From: a virus
Strand: one strand, 5' to 3'
DNA: 48,612 nt
IMG/VR virus record: IMGVR_UViG_3300034073_005326
Span: 1-48,612 of that record
Below, piece after piece: positions 40,936 through 48,200 of the stretch; position 1 is the first letter of the stretch, and the number at the start of each line of letters is the position of its first letter. The translations under genes were made by a program, and so were the position numbers. The notes under the pieces are model-generated. The model was not told where the DNA came from and did no database searches. It was given only the letters and a program-made list of their open reading frames with translations.

Positions 40936-41430
40936 ATGAAAATTACATTGAATCAATTAAAACAACTAATAGCTGAAGAGGTTTCTTTAGCTAAAACTAA
41001 CGACAAAGATCCACAGCGTTTTCTTCATGGCTTTGATTCCGGTAATCCCATGGATGATGAAGGCTCCATGCTAAAATCAAGAATGTCTAACATAAAGGAC
41101 ATGGCGTCGACAATCTGCGATCTTCTTGAAAACGGTGATCAAGTGCCAGCGTGGTGTCAAGACCTCGTCGCAGGTGCCCACCGCGATCTTGAACACGTCA
41201 AGGATTATATGCTAGGCGATCAAAAAATGCGTGACAAAAAAGCCAAGCAGCAGATGCAGCCCAATCCAATGCCGACAACTGTTCCAATGGTTGCCAGTGA
41301 GGCTTACATGCGTAAGTTTAGCAGGCTTACTGAGAGCTTCGCAAGAATAACAGAAAAAGAAATGCAGGCTTGGAAAAATGGCGATTGGGGCTATGTCCAA
41401 GGCGATGATTCTGAACCAGAAGACCTGTAG
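40936..41430 (+). CDS. protein with MKIT...IAE leader, possible capsid-internal protein
   Basis: The 164-aa protein starts 3 nt after the ferritin-like gene. The leader MKITLNQLKQLIAEEVSLAK ends at I-A-E|E, identical in its last three residues to the T4 capsid-targeting site (F-I-A-E). The middle (MLKSRMSNIKDMASTICDLL, VPAWCQDLVAGAHRDLEHVKDYM) resembles a small helical domain common in aquatic phage proteins. The C-terminus is acidic (GDDSEPEDL). It sits between the ferritin-like and nucleotidyltransferase-like genes. Function unknown. Confidence 0.7.
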   Translation: MKITLNQLKQLIAEEVSLAKTNDKDPQRFLHGFDSGNPMDDEGSMLKSRMSNIKDMASTICDLLENGDQVPAWCQDLVAGAHRDLEHVKDYMLGDQKMRDKKAKQQMQPNPMPTTVPMVASEAYMRKFSRLTESFARITEKEMQAWKNGDWGYVQGDDSEPEDL

Positions 41431-41438
41431 AGTTTTTT

Positions 41439-42692
41439 ATGGGTGGCAATACAACAGCAATCGATAGGACCACAGGCAAGGTCGTCGACTTCATGGGACG
41501 GCCTGGGTATGCCGATAAAGTCGATTTTACTAAGATAGACAGAGACACTTTTCGTGCCGATGTTATTGCTGCCTTTAAAAAACTTGATAAACTACATGAA
41601 GAAAATTATGGTGAACCAATCTGGGATCCAAAGAAAAGAGATTCTTTGTTATCATCAGGGCAAGCTTTCAATGGATCTTCTGAGCACTTGTTCAATAGCA
41701 AGATCTCCGATAAGGATTTCACAAAATACAAACCATTGGTTGGTGACATCGATCTAACGATTCCTGCAGAAAAAGCCGAGACGTTGTTTGAGCTACTGGC
41801 ATCGCTTGAGCAGGCGCAAATTATACCAAGAAAAATATGGTACATAGGACAGAATAAGAAATCGCATTCAGGCGAACAGATAAATTCGTTGTTTGCTTAC
41901 AAGTATGCGCCGAAGCTACCGCCGTTGTTTCTTCAGGTGGACTTCGAGGCCGTCGAATATGAGAAGGGCAAACCTACACAGTTTGCCAAGTTTAGTCATT
42001 CTTCTTCATGGGAAGATATCCAGCAAGGAATAAAGGGAGTCTTTCACAAGTATCTCTTGAGATCTTTGACCACATCTTCAGCGCAGCCCGATGCCATATT
42101 GTTGGCCTCCAACAGCCCACTTTATCCTCCTTCAGCTGTGAAAATAGCTAAGAAGACAAGCGCTGTGAAGTTGTTATCATTCGCAGTTCAGTATGGGCTA
42201 AGATCAGCAGTAGAGCTACAGCATTACCCAGATTTGCCTGAAGTTCCACCCAGGTTGGTGGGTAAACCTGTTGTTATAAATGGAAAGTTAGCATACAAAG
42301 AAACGTCCACAGGCGAATCTTCATACGTGACTAATCTTTCACAGATATTTTCTTTGCTGTTCGGCAAAGAACCTACCCCTGCCGAGGTCGCATCTTTCGG
42401 TTCTTTTACTGGCGTTCTTGACGTCATGTCAACATATTTCACCGATGATCAAGTCGCTGCAATTTACGAAGATTTTGTGTATGAAAAGCTATTTGGTCGA
42501 GGAGCTCAACGATTGGATGCAAAAAGTCCTGACGTAGATCGAGCTGCAAAAATGGGAGCCGTTGAGATGTTTAGAAAAACATTCCCTTTTCTGCCTGAAG
42601 TTGATCAGCAGGTTCTTGATGCTTATTATGGATCTTACAAGATTCGCAAGGAATCGCTGCTCAGGGCCTATATTTCTTTGTTGATTAGTTAA
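41439..42692 (+). CDS. nucleotidyltransferase-like protein
   Basis: The 417-aa protein contains NGSSEHLFNSK (79-83 for GSSEH) followed about 20 residues later by KPLVGDIDLTIP (GDID 102-105). This GS...DxD layout is the pol-beta-type nucleotidyltransferase active site. A middle region with FLQVDFEAVEYEKGKPTQF may supply a further acidic residue. The C-terminal half is helical. Similar proteins occur in large myoviruses; their substrate is not known to me. Candidate roles are nucleotide or RNA modification of host targets. Classification rests on the motif pattern alone. Confidence 0.55.
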   Translation: MGGNTTAIDRTTGKVVDFMGRPGYADKVDFTKIDRDTFRADVIAAFKKLDKLHEENYGEPIWDPKKRDSLLSSGQAFNGSSEHLFNSKISDKDFTKYKPLVGDIDLTIPAEKAETLFELLASLEQAQIIPRKIWYIGQNKKSHSGEQINSLFAYKYAPKLPPLFLQVDFEAVEYEKGKPTQFAKFSHSSSWEDIQQGIKGVFHKYLLRSLTTSSAQPDAILLASNSPLYPPSAVKIAKKTSAVKLLSFAVQYGLRSAVELQHYPDLPEVPPRLVGKPVVINGKLAYKETSTGESSYVTNLSQIFSLLFGKEPTPAEVASFGSFTGVLDVMSTYFTDDQVAAIYEDFVYEKLFGRGAQRLDAKSPDVDRAAKMGAVEMFRKTFPFLPEVDQQVLDAYYGSYKIRKESLLRAYISLLIS

Positions 42693-42720
42693 AAACCTGT
42701 TCGTGCAAACCTGTTGCTGC
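42693..42720 (+). repeat. tandem 14-bp repeat upstream of phosphoesterase gene
   Basis: AAACCTGTTCGTGC (42693-42706) is followed immediately by AAACCTGTTGCTGC (42707-42720), differing at two positions. The pair fills the space between the preceding stop codon and a TATCAT box (42727-42732) before ATG 42742. Its position suits an operator or activator site. Confidence 0.55.
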
Positions 42721-42741
42721 ATGAAGTATCATTGTTCTTAA

Positions 42742-43311
42742 ATGAATGTTTATTTCTCGTCTGACAATCATTACTTTCATGCAAACATTATTAAATACTG
42801 CGGTAGACCACACGCTAGTGTAGACGAGATGAACACCGCGATGGTCAGCAATTGGAATTCTACTGTAGGTGATGACGATGTCGTGTTTCATCTCGGCGAT
42901 CTTTCGGCGGGACTAAAAGGACGCGAAAACGATCTGTGCAGACTAATTGGATCCCTAAAAGGAACGAAAATCCTCATTAGAGGCAACCATGATCACCAGC
43001 CAGATGACTGGTATGTGCAGGCAGGATTTAGGTCTGTCCATGACTCGTTGAATCTTGGTGGAGTGCTGCTGATTCACTATCCGTTACATGAAGCTTTTTC
43101 TAGAGGATTTATTCCTGATAAACTTGGTGTCGTTGAGCAAGTCGTGCACGGGCATGTTCACAGGTGTGACATCGACGAGTTTGAGAATCATTACAATGTC
43201 GCCGTCGACAGAAATAATTTTACTCCCGTCTCGGCCAAAAATGCCATCAAGTCGCATGCTCTTTTTTCAAATTTTATGTCAGTGCAAGAAGCTTTCTTGT
43301 CTTGTAAATGA
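42742..43311 (+). CDS. metallophosphoesterase (second copy)
   Basis: The 189-aa protein has the metal-binding blocks FSSDNHYFHANI, VVFHLGDLSAG, ILIRGNHDHQ, LLIHYPLHEA and VVHGHVHR. It is the short type often annotated in phages as a phosphoesterase of unknown target. The sequence differs from the copy at 37768, so it is not a recent duplicate. It is followed 25 nt later by guaB. Confidence 0.8.
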   Translation: MNVYFSSDNHYFHANIIKYCGRPHASVDEMNTAMVSNWNSTVGDDDVVFHLGDLSAGLKGRENDLCRLIGSLKGTKILIRGNHDHQPDDWYVQAGFRSVHDSLNLGGVLLIHYPLHEAFSRGFIPDKLGVVEQVVHGHVHRCDIDEFENHYNVAVDRNNFTPVSAKNAIKSHALFSNFMSVQEAFLSCK

Positions 43312-43336
43312 CGTCGTGAGGATGTAATATCATCAT

Positions 43337-44419
43337 ATGAACAGGGCAGTTTGTTTTGACGATGTTCTTTTGGTCCCGCAGTATTCAGAAATTGAATCAC
43401 GCTCAAGCGTTGATCTGTCAGTTCCTGGATTTGATACGTCATTTATGAACCTTGTTGAAGGAAAGCCTCATCTTACGTGTCCAATTGTCGGATCACCAAT
43501 GGACACGGTGATAGGTCCAGTTGCAGCTGCCGTCCTTGCGGATGTGGGAGGATTCGGTGTCTTGCATCGATATTGCTCGATCGAAGAAACACGCCAGGCG
43601 TATCTTGAAACGACATCGATGGGCAAGACATCATCAAACAACGTTATGGTGGCGATTGGTGCAACAGGCGATTATCTTGAACGCGCCGCTGCTTTATATT
43701 CTGTTGGGTGTCGCGCTTTTTGTGTTGATGTTGCACACGGCCATCACGTAAATGTAAAGAATGCGCTTTCCGCTCTTCGATCAAGATTTGGCAAATCTGT
43801 TCATATCATGACAGGCAACGTCGCGACCCTCGAGGCATTCAACGCATTGGCCGACTGGGGTTCTGATTCGATTCGTGTTGGGGTAGGCGGTGGTTCAATG
43901 TGCACGACTCGTGTCAGGACAGGTCACGGGATTCCAACGTTGCAATCAGTAATCGATTGCGCAAAGTCGGATCGTGACGTCTACATAATCGCCGATGGAG
44001 GCATTCGAAACTCTGGTGACGCAGTGAAAGCCCTCGCAGCCGGTGCCGACATGGTGATGCTAGGCTCAATCCTTGCAGGCCATGATGAATCCCCAGGTGA
44101 GATTGTTGATAAGCGCGGTGTTCCGCACAGTCCTAACTGGAAGAATGACATTCCGCTTTTCAAAAAATTTCGAGGAATGGCTTCACGCGAAGCGCAGCTT
44201 GAATGGCGTGGAAAGGTTTCCGTTGTTGAAGGCGATTCAACGCTTGTACCATATAAGGGCTCAATGAGACAAACCCTGATCGAATTGATGGATGGAGTCC
44301 GATCAGGGCTATCTTATTCAGGCGCCAGGACCATTAGAGAACTTCGGGCCAAGGCAAAATTTATTGGCGTTTCTTCAAGCGGTGTTAGAGAAAATGGATC
44401 ACACGGTAAGAATTCTTGA
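43337..44419 (+). CDS. guaB: IMP dehydrogenase / GMP reductase family protein, CBS-less
   Basis: The 360-aa barrel enzyme has [14 protein letters not shown] at the N-terminus, [11 protein letters not shown], and the active-site loop [20 protein letters not shown] with Cys189. The phosphate-binding [21 protein letters not shown] and [14 protein letters not shown] and a C-terminal [14 protein letters not shown] complete it. The two CBS domains of bacterial GuaB are absent; the chain runs straight through. IMPDH makes XMP from IMP, the committed step to GTP; GMP reductase runs GMP to IMP. The motifs do not decide cleanly, though VPYKGSM and the short length leave both open. Unusual purine gene for a phage. 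Confidence 0.8.
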   Translation: MNRAVCFDDVLLVPQYSEIESRSSVDLSVPGFDTSFMNLVEGKPHLTCPIVGSPMDTVIGPVAAAVLADVGGFGVLHRYCSIEETRQAYLETTSMGKTSSNNVMVAIGATGDYLERAAALYSVGCRAFCVDVAHGHHVNVKNALSALRSRFGKSVHIMTGNVATLEAFNALADWGSDSIRVGVGGGSMCTTRVRTGHGIPTLQSVIDCAKSDRDVYIIADGGIRNSGDAVKALAAGADMVMLGSILAGHDESPGEIVDKRGVPHSPNWKNDIPLFKKFRGMASREAQLEWRGKVSVVEGDSTLVPYKGSMRQTLIELMDGVRSGLSYSGARTIRELRAKAKFIGVSSSGVRENGSHGKNS

Positions 44420-45037
44420 TTACTTTTCAGATGGCCACTTACCTATAGCTTTATGCATCATCCATGCTGCCGCTGCGGCAGGTTCTTTTGCCCAACCTGA
44501 AACTTTTTGCATCTTTTGAGCAAAAGTTTTTGTTCCTTTAAGTATTTTTTGTGCCGCTTTTTTTGAAGGACCTTTTCTTTTCTTTGATTCATTCATTCCG
44601 CACTCACACATGGATTCATTCATTCCGCACTCATCACAGACCTTATCAGCCTCTTTTAAGTACTCTTCTGATGCTTCTTCAGAAGCCATAGTATACCAAT
44701 TTGAATCCGAGGTATCGCTGCATCCACACGATCCTGCTGCAGGCATTTGGTTGCAGTGCGGACATTCTTCACCACATCCACATGAGCCGTCTACAACCAT
44801 CATTCCGCAATCATCGCAACAATCGGAGTCATCTTCTCCGACGCTAAGCACGCCTTCTTCATCTTCATAACCTTCATTAGATTCATCACATCCACACATG
44901 CCTTCAACGACAGGCATTTCACAGTCAGGACATGTTTCTTCATCACGAACGCCTACGGCTCCAACGGAGGTTATGCCTGGCACTTCGCCGATAGGTGTAC
45001 CAAATTTTTCATTTAAAAGGCTGCTGTAATCTTTCAT
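44420..45037 (-). CDS. cysteine-rich four-repeat metal-binding protein with T4-like capsid-targeting N-terminus
   Basis: The 205-aa protein begins MKDYSSLLNE|KF, parallel to T4 MKTYQEFIAE|A in length, the MK.Y opening and the acidic cleavage residue. Four cysteine modules follow: C36/C39/C48/C50, C74/C77/C86/C88, C92/C95/C104/C106 and C134/C137/C144/C146. The first three share CxxC..MP/M..GxCGC; the last is compact. Acidic linkers separate them. The C-terminus is basic (SKKRKGPSKKAAQKILKG) and ends AAAAAWMMHKAIGKWPSEK. It resembles stacked zinc ribbons. Convergent with guaB with no spacer. Function unknown; capsid-packaged, host-binding protein is one hypothesis. Confidence 0.65.
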   Translation of the reverse strand: MKDYSSLLNEKFGTPIGEVPGITSVGAVGVRDEETCPDCEMPVVEGMCGCDESNEGYEDEEGVLSVGEDDSDCCDDCGMMVVDGSCGCGEECPHCNQMPAAGSCGCSDTSDSNWYTMASEEASEEYLKEADKVCDECGMNESMCECGMNESKKRKGPSKKAAQKILKGTKTFAQKMQKVSGWAKEPAAAAAWMMHKAIGKWPSEK

Positions 45038-45071
45038 GTCCCTTAAATATAGACAGAATCTAAAAAAACGT

Positions 45072-45077
45072 TATAAT
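45072..45077 (+). promoter_or_regulatory. -10 box of predicted leaderless transcript (epimerase gene)
   Basis: TATAAT ends exactly 7 nt before ATG 45085. TAGACA at 45050-45055 is 16 nt upstream as a good -35. There is no Shine-Dalgarno. The 47-nt gap also holds, in the opposite direction, TATATTTAAG ahead of the cysteine-rich gene. Confidence 0.55.
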
Positions 45078-45084
45078 ATTTCTT

Positions 45085-46038
45085 ATGAAATCTATATTAG
45101 TGACAGGTGCTGCAGGTTTCATAGGCAGCTATCTTGTAGAGCATCACTTACAGATAGGCGATAAAGTATATGGAGTTGACAATTTTTGTTCTTCTAGCCC
45201 TGTCTCAAGGCATCACAGAAGCGCTGTTTCTAACAAGAATTATACGTTCAGCAGGCAGGACATAGCATCTTCTGCATTTATTCAAACGCATGCACATCTG
45301 TCTTTTGACCTGATCTATAATTTTGCTTGTCCTGCCTCACCGCCTATCTATCAAAATGTTCCAATTGAAACGATGATGACATGTGTCGTAGGAACAAACA
45401 ACGCGCTGTCTTTGGCGTCAGCCAAAACCGTCTTTGTTCAGGCGTCGACGTCGGAGGTCTACGGCGACCCAATGGTGCATCCTCAACCAGAAGCCTATAG
45501 GGGCTGTGTCAACTCATATGGGCCCAGATCATGTTATGATGAAGGTAAACGTGCCGCTGAAGCCTTATGCTTTGATCACACACATAAACGAGGCATCGAC
45601 GCGAGGCTAGTTAGAATATTCAATACGTACGGCCCTAGGATGGACCCTCACGACGGCAGAGTCATAACAAATATGATTGGCCAAACATTGGCGGGAAAGC
45701 CGATGACAATCTACGGAGATGGTTTCCAGTCACGTTCTTTTTGTTATGTCACTGACATGATTAGAGGCATTCTTGCGTTAGGCAATCTTTCAAGCAATCC
45801 GAACACACCTATAAATGTTGGTAACCCTAGCGAATTTACGATCATTGAATTGGCTGAAAAAATCAAATTAAGATTGGGAGGAAGCATAGAATTTCTTCCT
45901 CTTCCAAAAGACGATCCAAAACAACGACAACCTGACATAACGCTTGCCAAAAAAATACTGGATTGGGAGCCAAGAATTGACCTAGATATTGGATTGGATC
46001 GAATGATCGAGTACATGAGAGCGACCAATGACGCATGA
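45085..46038 (+). CDS. NAD-dependent sugar epimerase/dehydratase, UDP-glucuronate decarboxylase-like
   Basis: The 317-aa short-chain (extended) dehydrogenase has the NAD-binding GAAGFIGSYL, VDNFCSS, and a catalytic region QASTSEVYGDPMVHPQPE followed by SYGPRSCYDEGKRAAE. The Tyr-x3-Lys pair lies in YDEGK, the form typical of UDP-glucuronate decarboxylase (UDP-xylose synthase). IFNTYGPRMDPHDGRV and the GDGFQSRSFCYVTDMIRGI segment complete the fold. It probably makes a nucleotide sugar for modifying host surface glycans, virion glycans or hypermodified DNA. No glycosyltransferase gene is in the window. Confidence 0.85.
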   Translation: MKSILVTGAAGFIGSYLVEHHLQIGDKVYGVDNFCSSSPVSRHHRSAVSNKNYTFSRQDIASSAFIQTHAHLSFDLIYNFACPASPPIYQNVPIETMMTCVVGTNNALSLASAKTVFVQASTSEVYGDPMVHPQPEAYRGCVNSYGPRSCYDEGKRAAEALCFDHTHKRGIDARLVRIFNTYGPRMDPHDGRVITNMIGQTLAGKPMTIYGDGFQSRSFCYVTDMIRGILALGNLSSNPNTPINVGNPSEFTIIELAEKIKLRLGGSIEFLPLPKDDPKQRQPDITLAKKILDWEPRIDLDIGLDRMIEYMRATNDA

Positions 46039-46330
46039 GCTGATTATTTTCGCTGCTTTTCAATGTGGTTTTTTCCTTGGTTTTGTGCTTAGTCGTATTA
46101 CAAAAAATAGTTCTTCGAATTCGCAAGAAGAGCCTAAGGTGCGTTTTGGTAGTCGAAATGAAACGATGACGAAAATGAAGATTTTGAAGATCGATGAAGC
46201 AAGGTACGTCACAAAAGTTTCAGACGACAAATTCGTCAAGACAGGAAACGAACTAGGCAAGACCTCCGCTGTCGATGATGACATAGGTTCATCTGTTTCT
46301 AGGCTTGCACAACTGAAGCAACGTAAGTAA
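46028..46330 (+). CDS. single-pass membrane-anchored small protein
   Basis: The 100-aa protein overlaps the epimerase stop by 11 nt. The N-terminus (LIIFAAFQCGFFLGFVL) is a transmembrane or signal-anchor helix followed by SRITKN. The rest is soluble and basic with no known motif (MKILKIDEARYVTKVSDDKF). It could tether a function to the inner membrane. No family recognised. Confidence 0.6.
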   Translation: MTHELIIFAAFQCGFFLGFVLSRITKNSSSNSQEEPKVRFGSRNETMTKMKILKIDEARYVTKVSDDKFVKTGNELGKTSAVDDDIGSSVSRLAQLKQRK

Positions 46331-46343
46331 TAATAGCAATTCA

Positions 46344-47174
46344 ATGGATCTAAACGTTGTCCACAGGGGCACAGCCCTTGACTTGCTTTGTTCGATTCCT
46401 AATGAATCAATCGATCTTATCTACACCGATCCTCCGTTCGGCACAGGAAACACACAGACGATGGACCGGAAGAAGGCCGGGAAAACCGTCTCTAAAATTG
46501 AGTATAGCGATAAGTACGAGAATTACCTCGATTTTCTTGAGCCTCACCTGATTGAAATGCACAGGGTTCTGAAACCTACTGGTACCATGTACCTCCACAT
46601 GGACTGGAGGTGGGTACACTATGCTAAGGTGATGTGTGATGGAATCTTTGGAATGGAAAACTTCCTCAACGAGGTTGTTTGGTCCTACAACTTTGGTGGA
46701 CGAGGAAAGGATCGTTGGCCTCAGAAGCATGACACCATCCTTGTCTACACCAAGGAGATGGGCAAGCACACTTTCAATTGGAAAGATATAGACAGGATTC
46801 CATATGCCGCACCAGAGCTACAGTATGTTGGTAGATCGAGGGAAGAGGCAGAGAAAAGAATAGCTGAAGGTCAGGTTCCAACAGACGTGTGGAGCATGAG
46901 CATCGTAGGAACAGCGTCCAAAGAGAGAATAGGATACCCCAACCAGAAACCAATTAAATTAATGAAGCGTGCAATTGTTGCATCGTCAAATGAAGGAGAC
47001 ATTGTTCTTGATCCTTTTGGAGGGTCGGGTTCAACAGCGGCCGCGGCTATGGAAGCAAATAGAAAATTCATTACAGGTGATTCAAGCCCAGACGCAATCC
47101 AAACAATGCGCAACAGGTTTACAGGGCTTGACGTAAAATTTATAGAAAGTAAATTAGGAGAAAACAATGGCTAA
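46344..47174 (+). CDS. DNA N-methyltransferase (beta class, second copy)
   Basis: The 276-aa protein has motif IV as YTDPPFGTG (29-34) and a C-terminal SAM-binding LDPFGGSGSTAAAAMEANRKF. The interval contains MHRVLKPTGTMYLHMDWRW and YPNQKPIKLMKRAI, both characteristic of beta-class enzymes. It is distinct from the enzyme at 35774 (DPPF instead of DPPY, different spacing). It could methylate a different site, or act as an orphan. It overlaps the actin-like gene by 8 nt. Confidence 0.85.
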   Translation: MDLNVVHRGTALDLLCSIPNESIDLIYTDPPFGTGNTQTMDRKKAGKTVSKIEYSDKYENYLDFLEPHLIEMHRVLKPTGTMYLHMDWRWVHYAKVMCDGIFGMENFLNEVVWSYNFGGRGKDRWPQKHDTILVYTKEMGKHTFNWKDIDRIPYAAPELQYVGRSREEAEKRIAEGQVPTDVWSMSIVGTASKERIGYPNQKPIKLMKRAIVASSNEGDIVLDPFGGSGSTAAAAMEANRKFITGDSSPDAIQTMRNRFTGLDVKFIESKLGENNG

Positions 47175-48171
47175 AGGTTTAGACGTCGGTACATCATTCA
47201 TCGTTCTTGCATCTGAGGGTTCAAAGGGCAAGGTGGTCTACAAGGACTTCCGGGACGCATTCTACGTCCTCAAGCCAACAACACCGATCGCCGCCAAGAT
47301 GATCGAAAAGGGTTTGGCTGGCAAGACATTTGTCAAGGACACTGATGGTTCATTCATCCTCCTCGGCTCCGACGCAATCGAAAAGGCCGTGGAGAGAAAC
47401 GACTCGGCGAAGCGTCCAATGTACCGTGGTGTCGTATCATCCAAGGAAAAGGATGCCCGTCGCATTTTGACATACATCCTCAAGGAGGTCGCAGCCTCAC
47501 CCTCCGAGCCCGGTGAAAAGCTAGTCTTCTGCGTCCCTGCTCAACCAATCGATCAAGAAGACGACGATTTCGACGTTGGTTACCATGAGGACGTCATCGT
47601 CAAGCTCCTCGCCGAGGTCGGTTACGATGCTCGTGCCATCAACGAGGCCGAGGCGCTTTGCTACTCTGAACTCGACAAGGATGACTACACAGGTGTCTGC
47701 CTCTCATGGGGCGCAGGTATGGTCAACGTCTGCGTCATGCTCAACGGTGAACCTGTGGTCAAGTTCTCCACCACAAAGTCCGGTGATTGGGTCGATCGTA
47801 TGTCCGCAGTCGCGACAGGTGAGACAGATTCAATTGTCCAGGCCGAAAAAGAGTCAGGAGAGTTCACCGTCGGTCAACCCAACGATAACCAGGTCCTCGC
47901 CGCTGTGGCAGCCTATTATGAACGTCTTATCGACTACACTACGAAGCAACTTGCAGCGGCGATGGACGGCCACAAGTCACTTCCAAAATTCAAGGGTGAT
48001 CTTCCAGTCGTGGTTGCAGGTGGTACATCCAAGGCCAAGGGATTCGTCGACATGTTTGCTTCAAAGTTGAAGGACAATGGCTTCCCACTTCCTGTCAAAG
48101 AGGTACGCCACGCAGCAGATCCCCTACATGCCGTTGCTCGTGGATGTTTAATCGCAGCCCAGGTGATGTAA
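47167..48171 (+). CDS. actin/ParM-like ATPase
   Basis: The 334-aa protein starts at ATG 47167 with AGGAGAAAACA upstream. It shows the actin-superfamily phosphate loops: KGLDVGTSFIVLASE (phosphate 1), CLSWGAGMVNVCVMLNGEPV (phosphate 2) and VVVAGGTSKAKGFVDMF (adenosine motif). An intermediate LLAEVGYDARAINEAEALC connects them. It lacks an Hsp70 substrate domain, so a filament-forming or FtsA/ParM-type protein is likely. Possible roles are positioning phage DNA or virion parts in the cell. Close relatives with proven function cannot be named from sequence alone. Confidence 0.75.
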   Translation: MAKGLDVGTSFIVLASEGSKGKVVYKDFRDAFYVLKPTTPIAAKMIEKGLAGKTFVKDTDGSFILLGSDAIEKAVERNDSAKRPMYRGVVSSKEKDARRILTYILKEVAASPSEPGEKLVFCVPAQPIDQEDDDFDVGYHEDVIVKLLAEVGYDARAINEAEALCYSELDKDDYTGVCLSWGAGMVNVCVMLNGEPVVKFSTTKSGDWVDRMSAVATGETDSIVQAEKESGEFTVGQPNDNQVLAAVAAYYERLIDYTTKQLAAAMDGHKSLPKFKGDLPVVVAGGTSKAKGFVDMFASKLKDNGFPLPVKEVRHAADPLHAVARGCLIAAQVM

Positions 48172-48200
48172 AAATTAAAGATTAGGAGTACAATAGCAAC

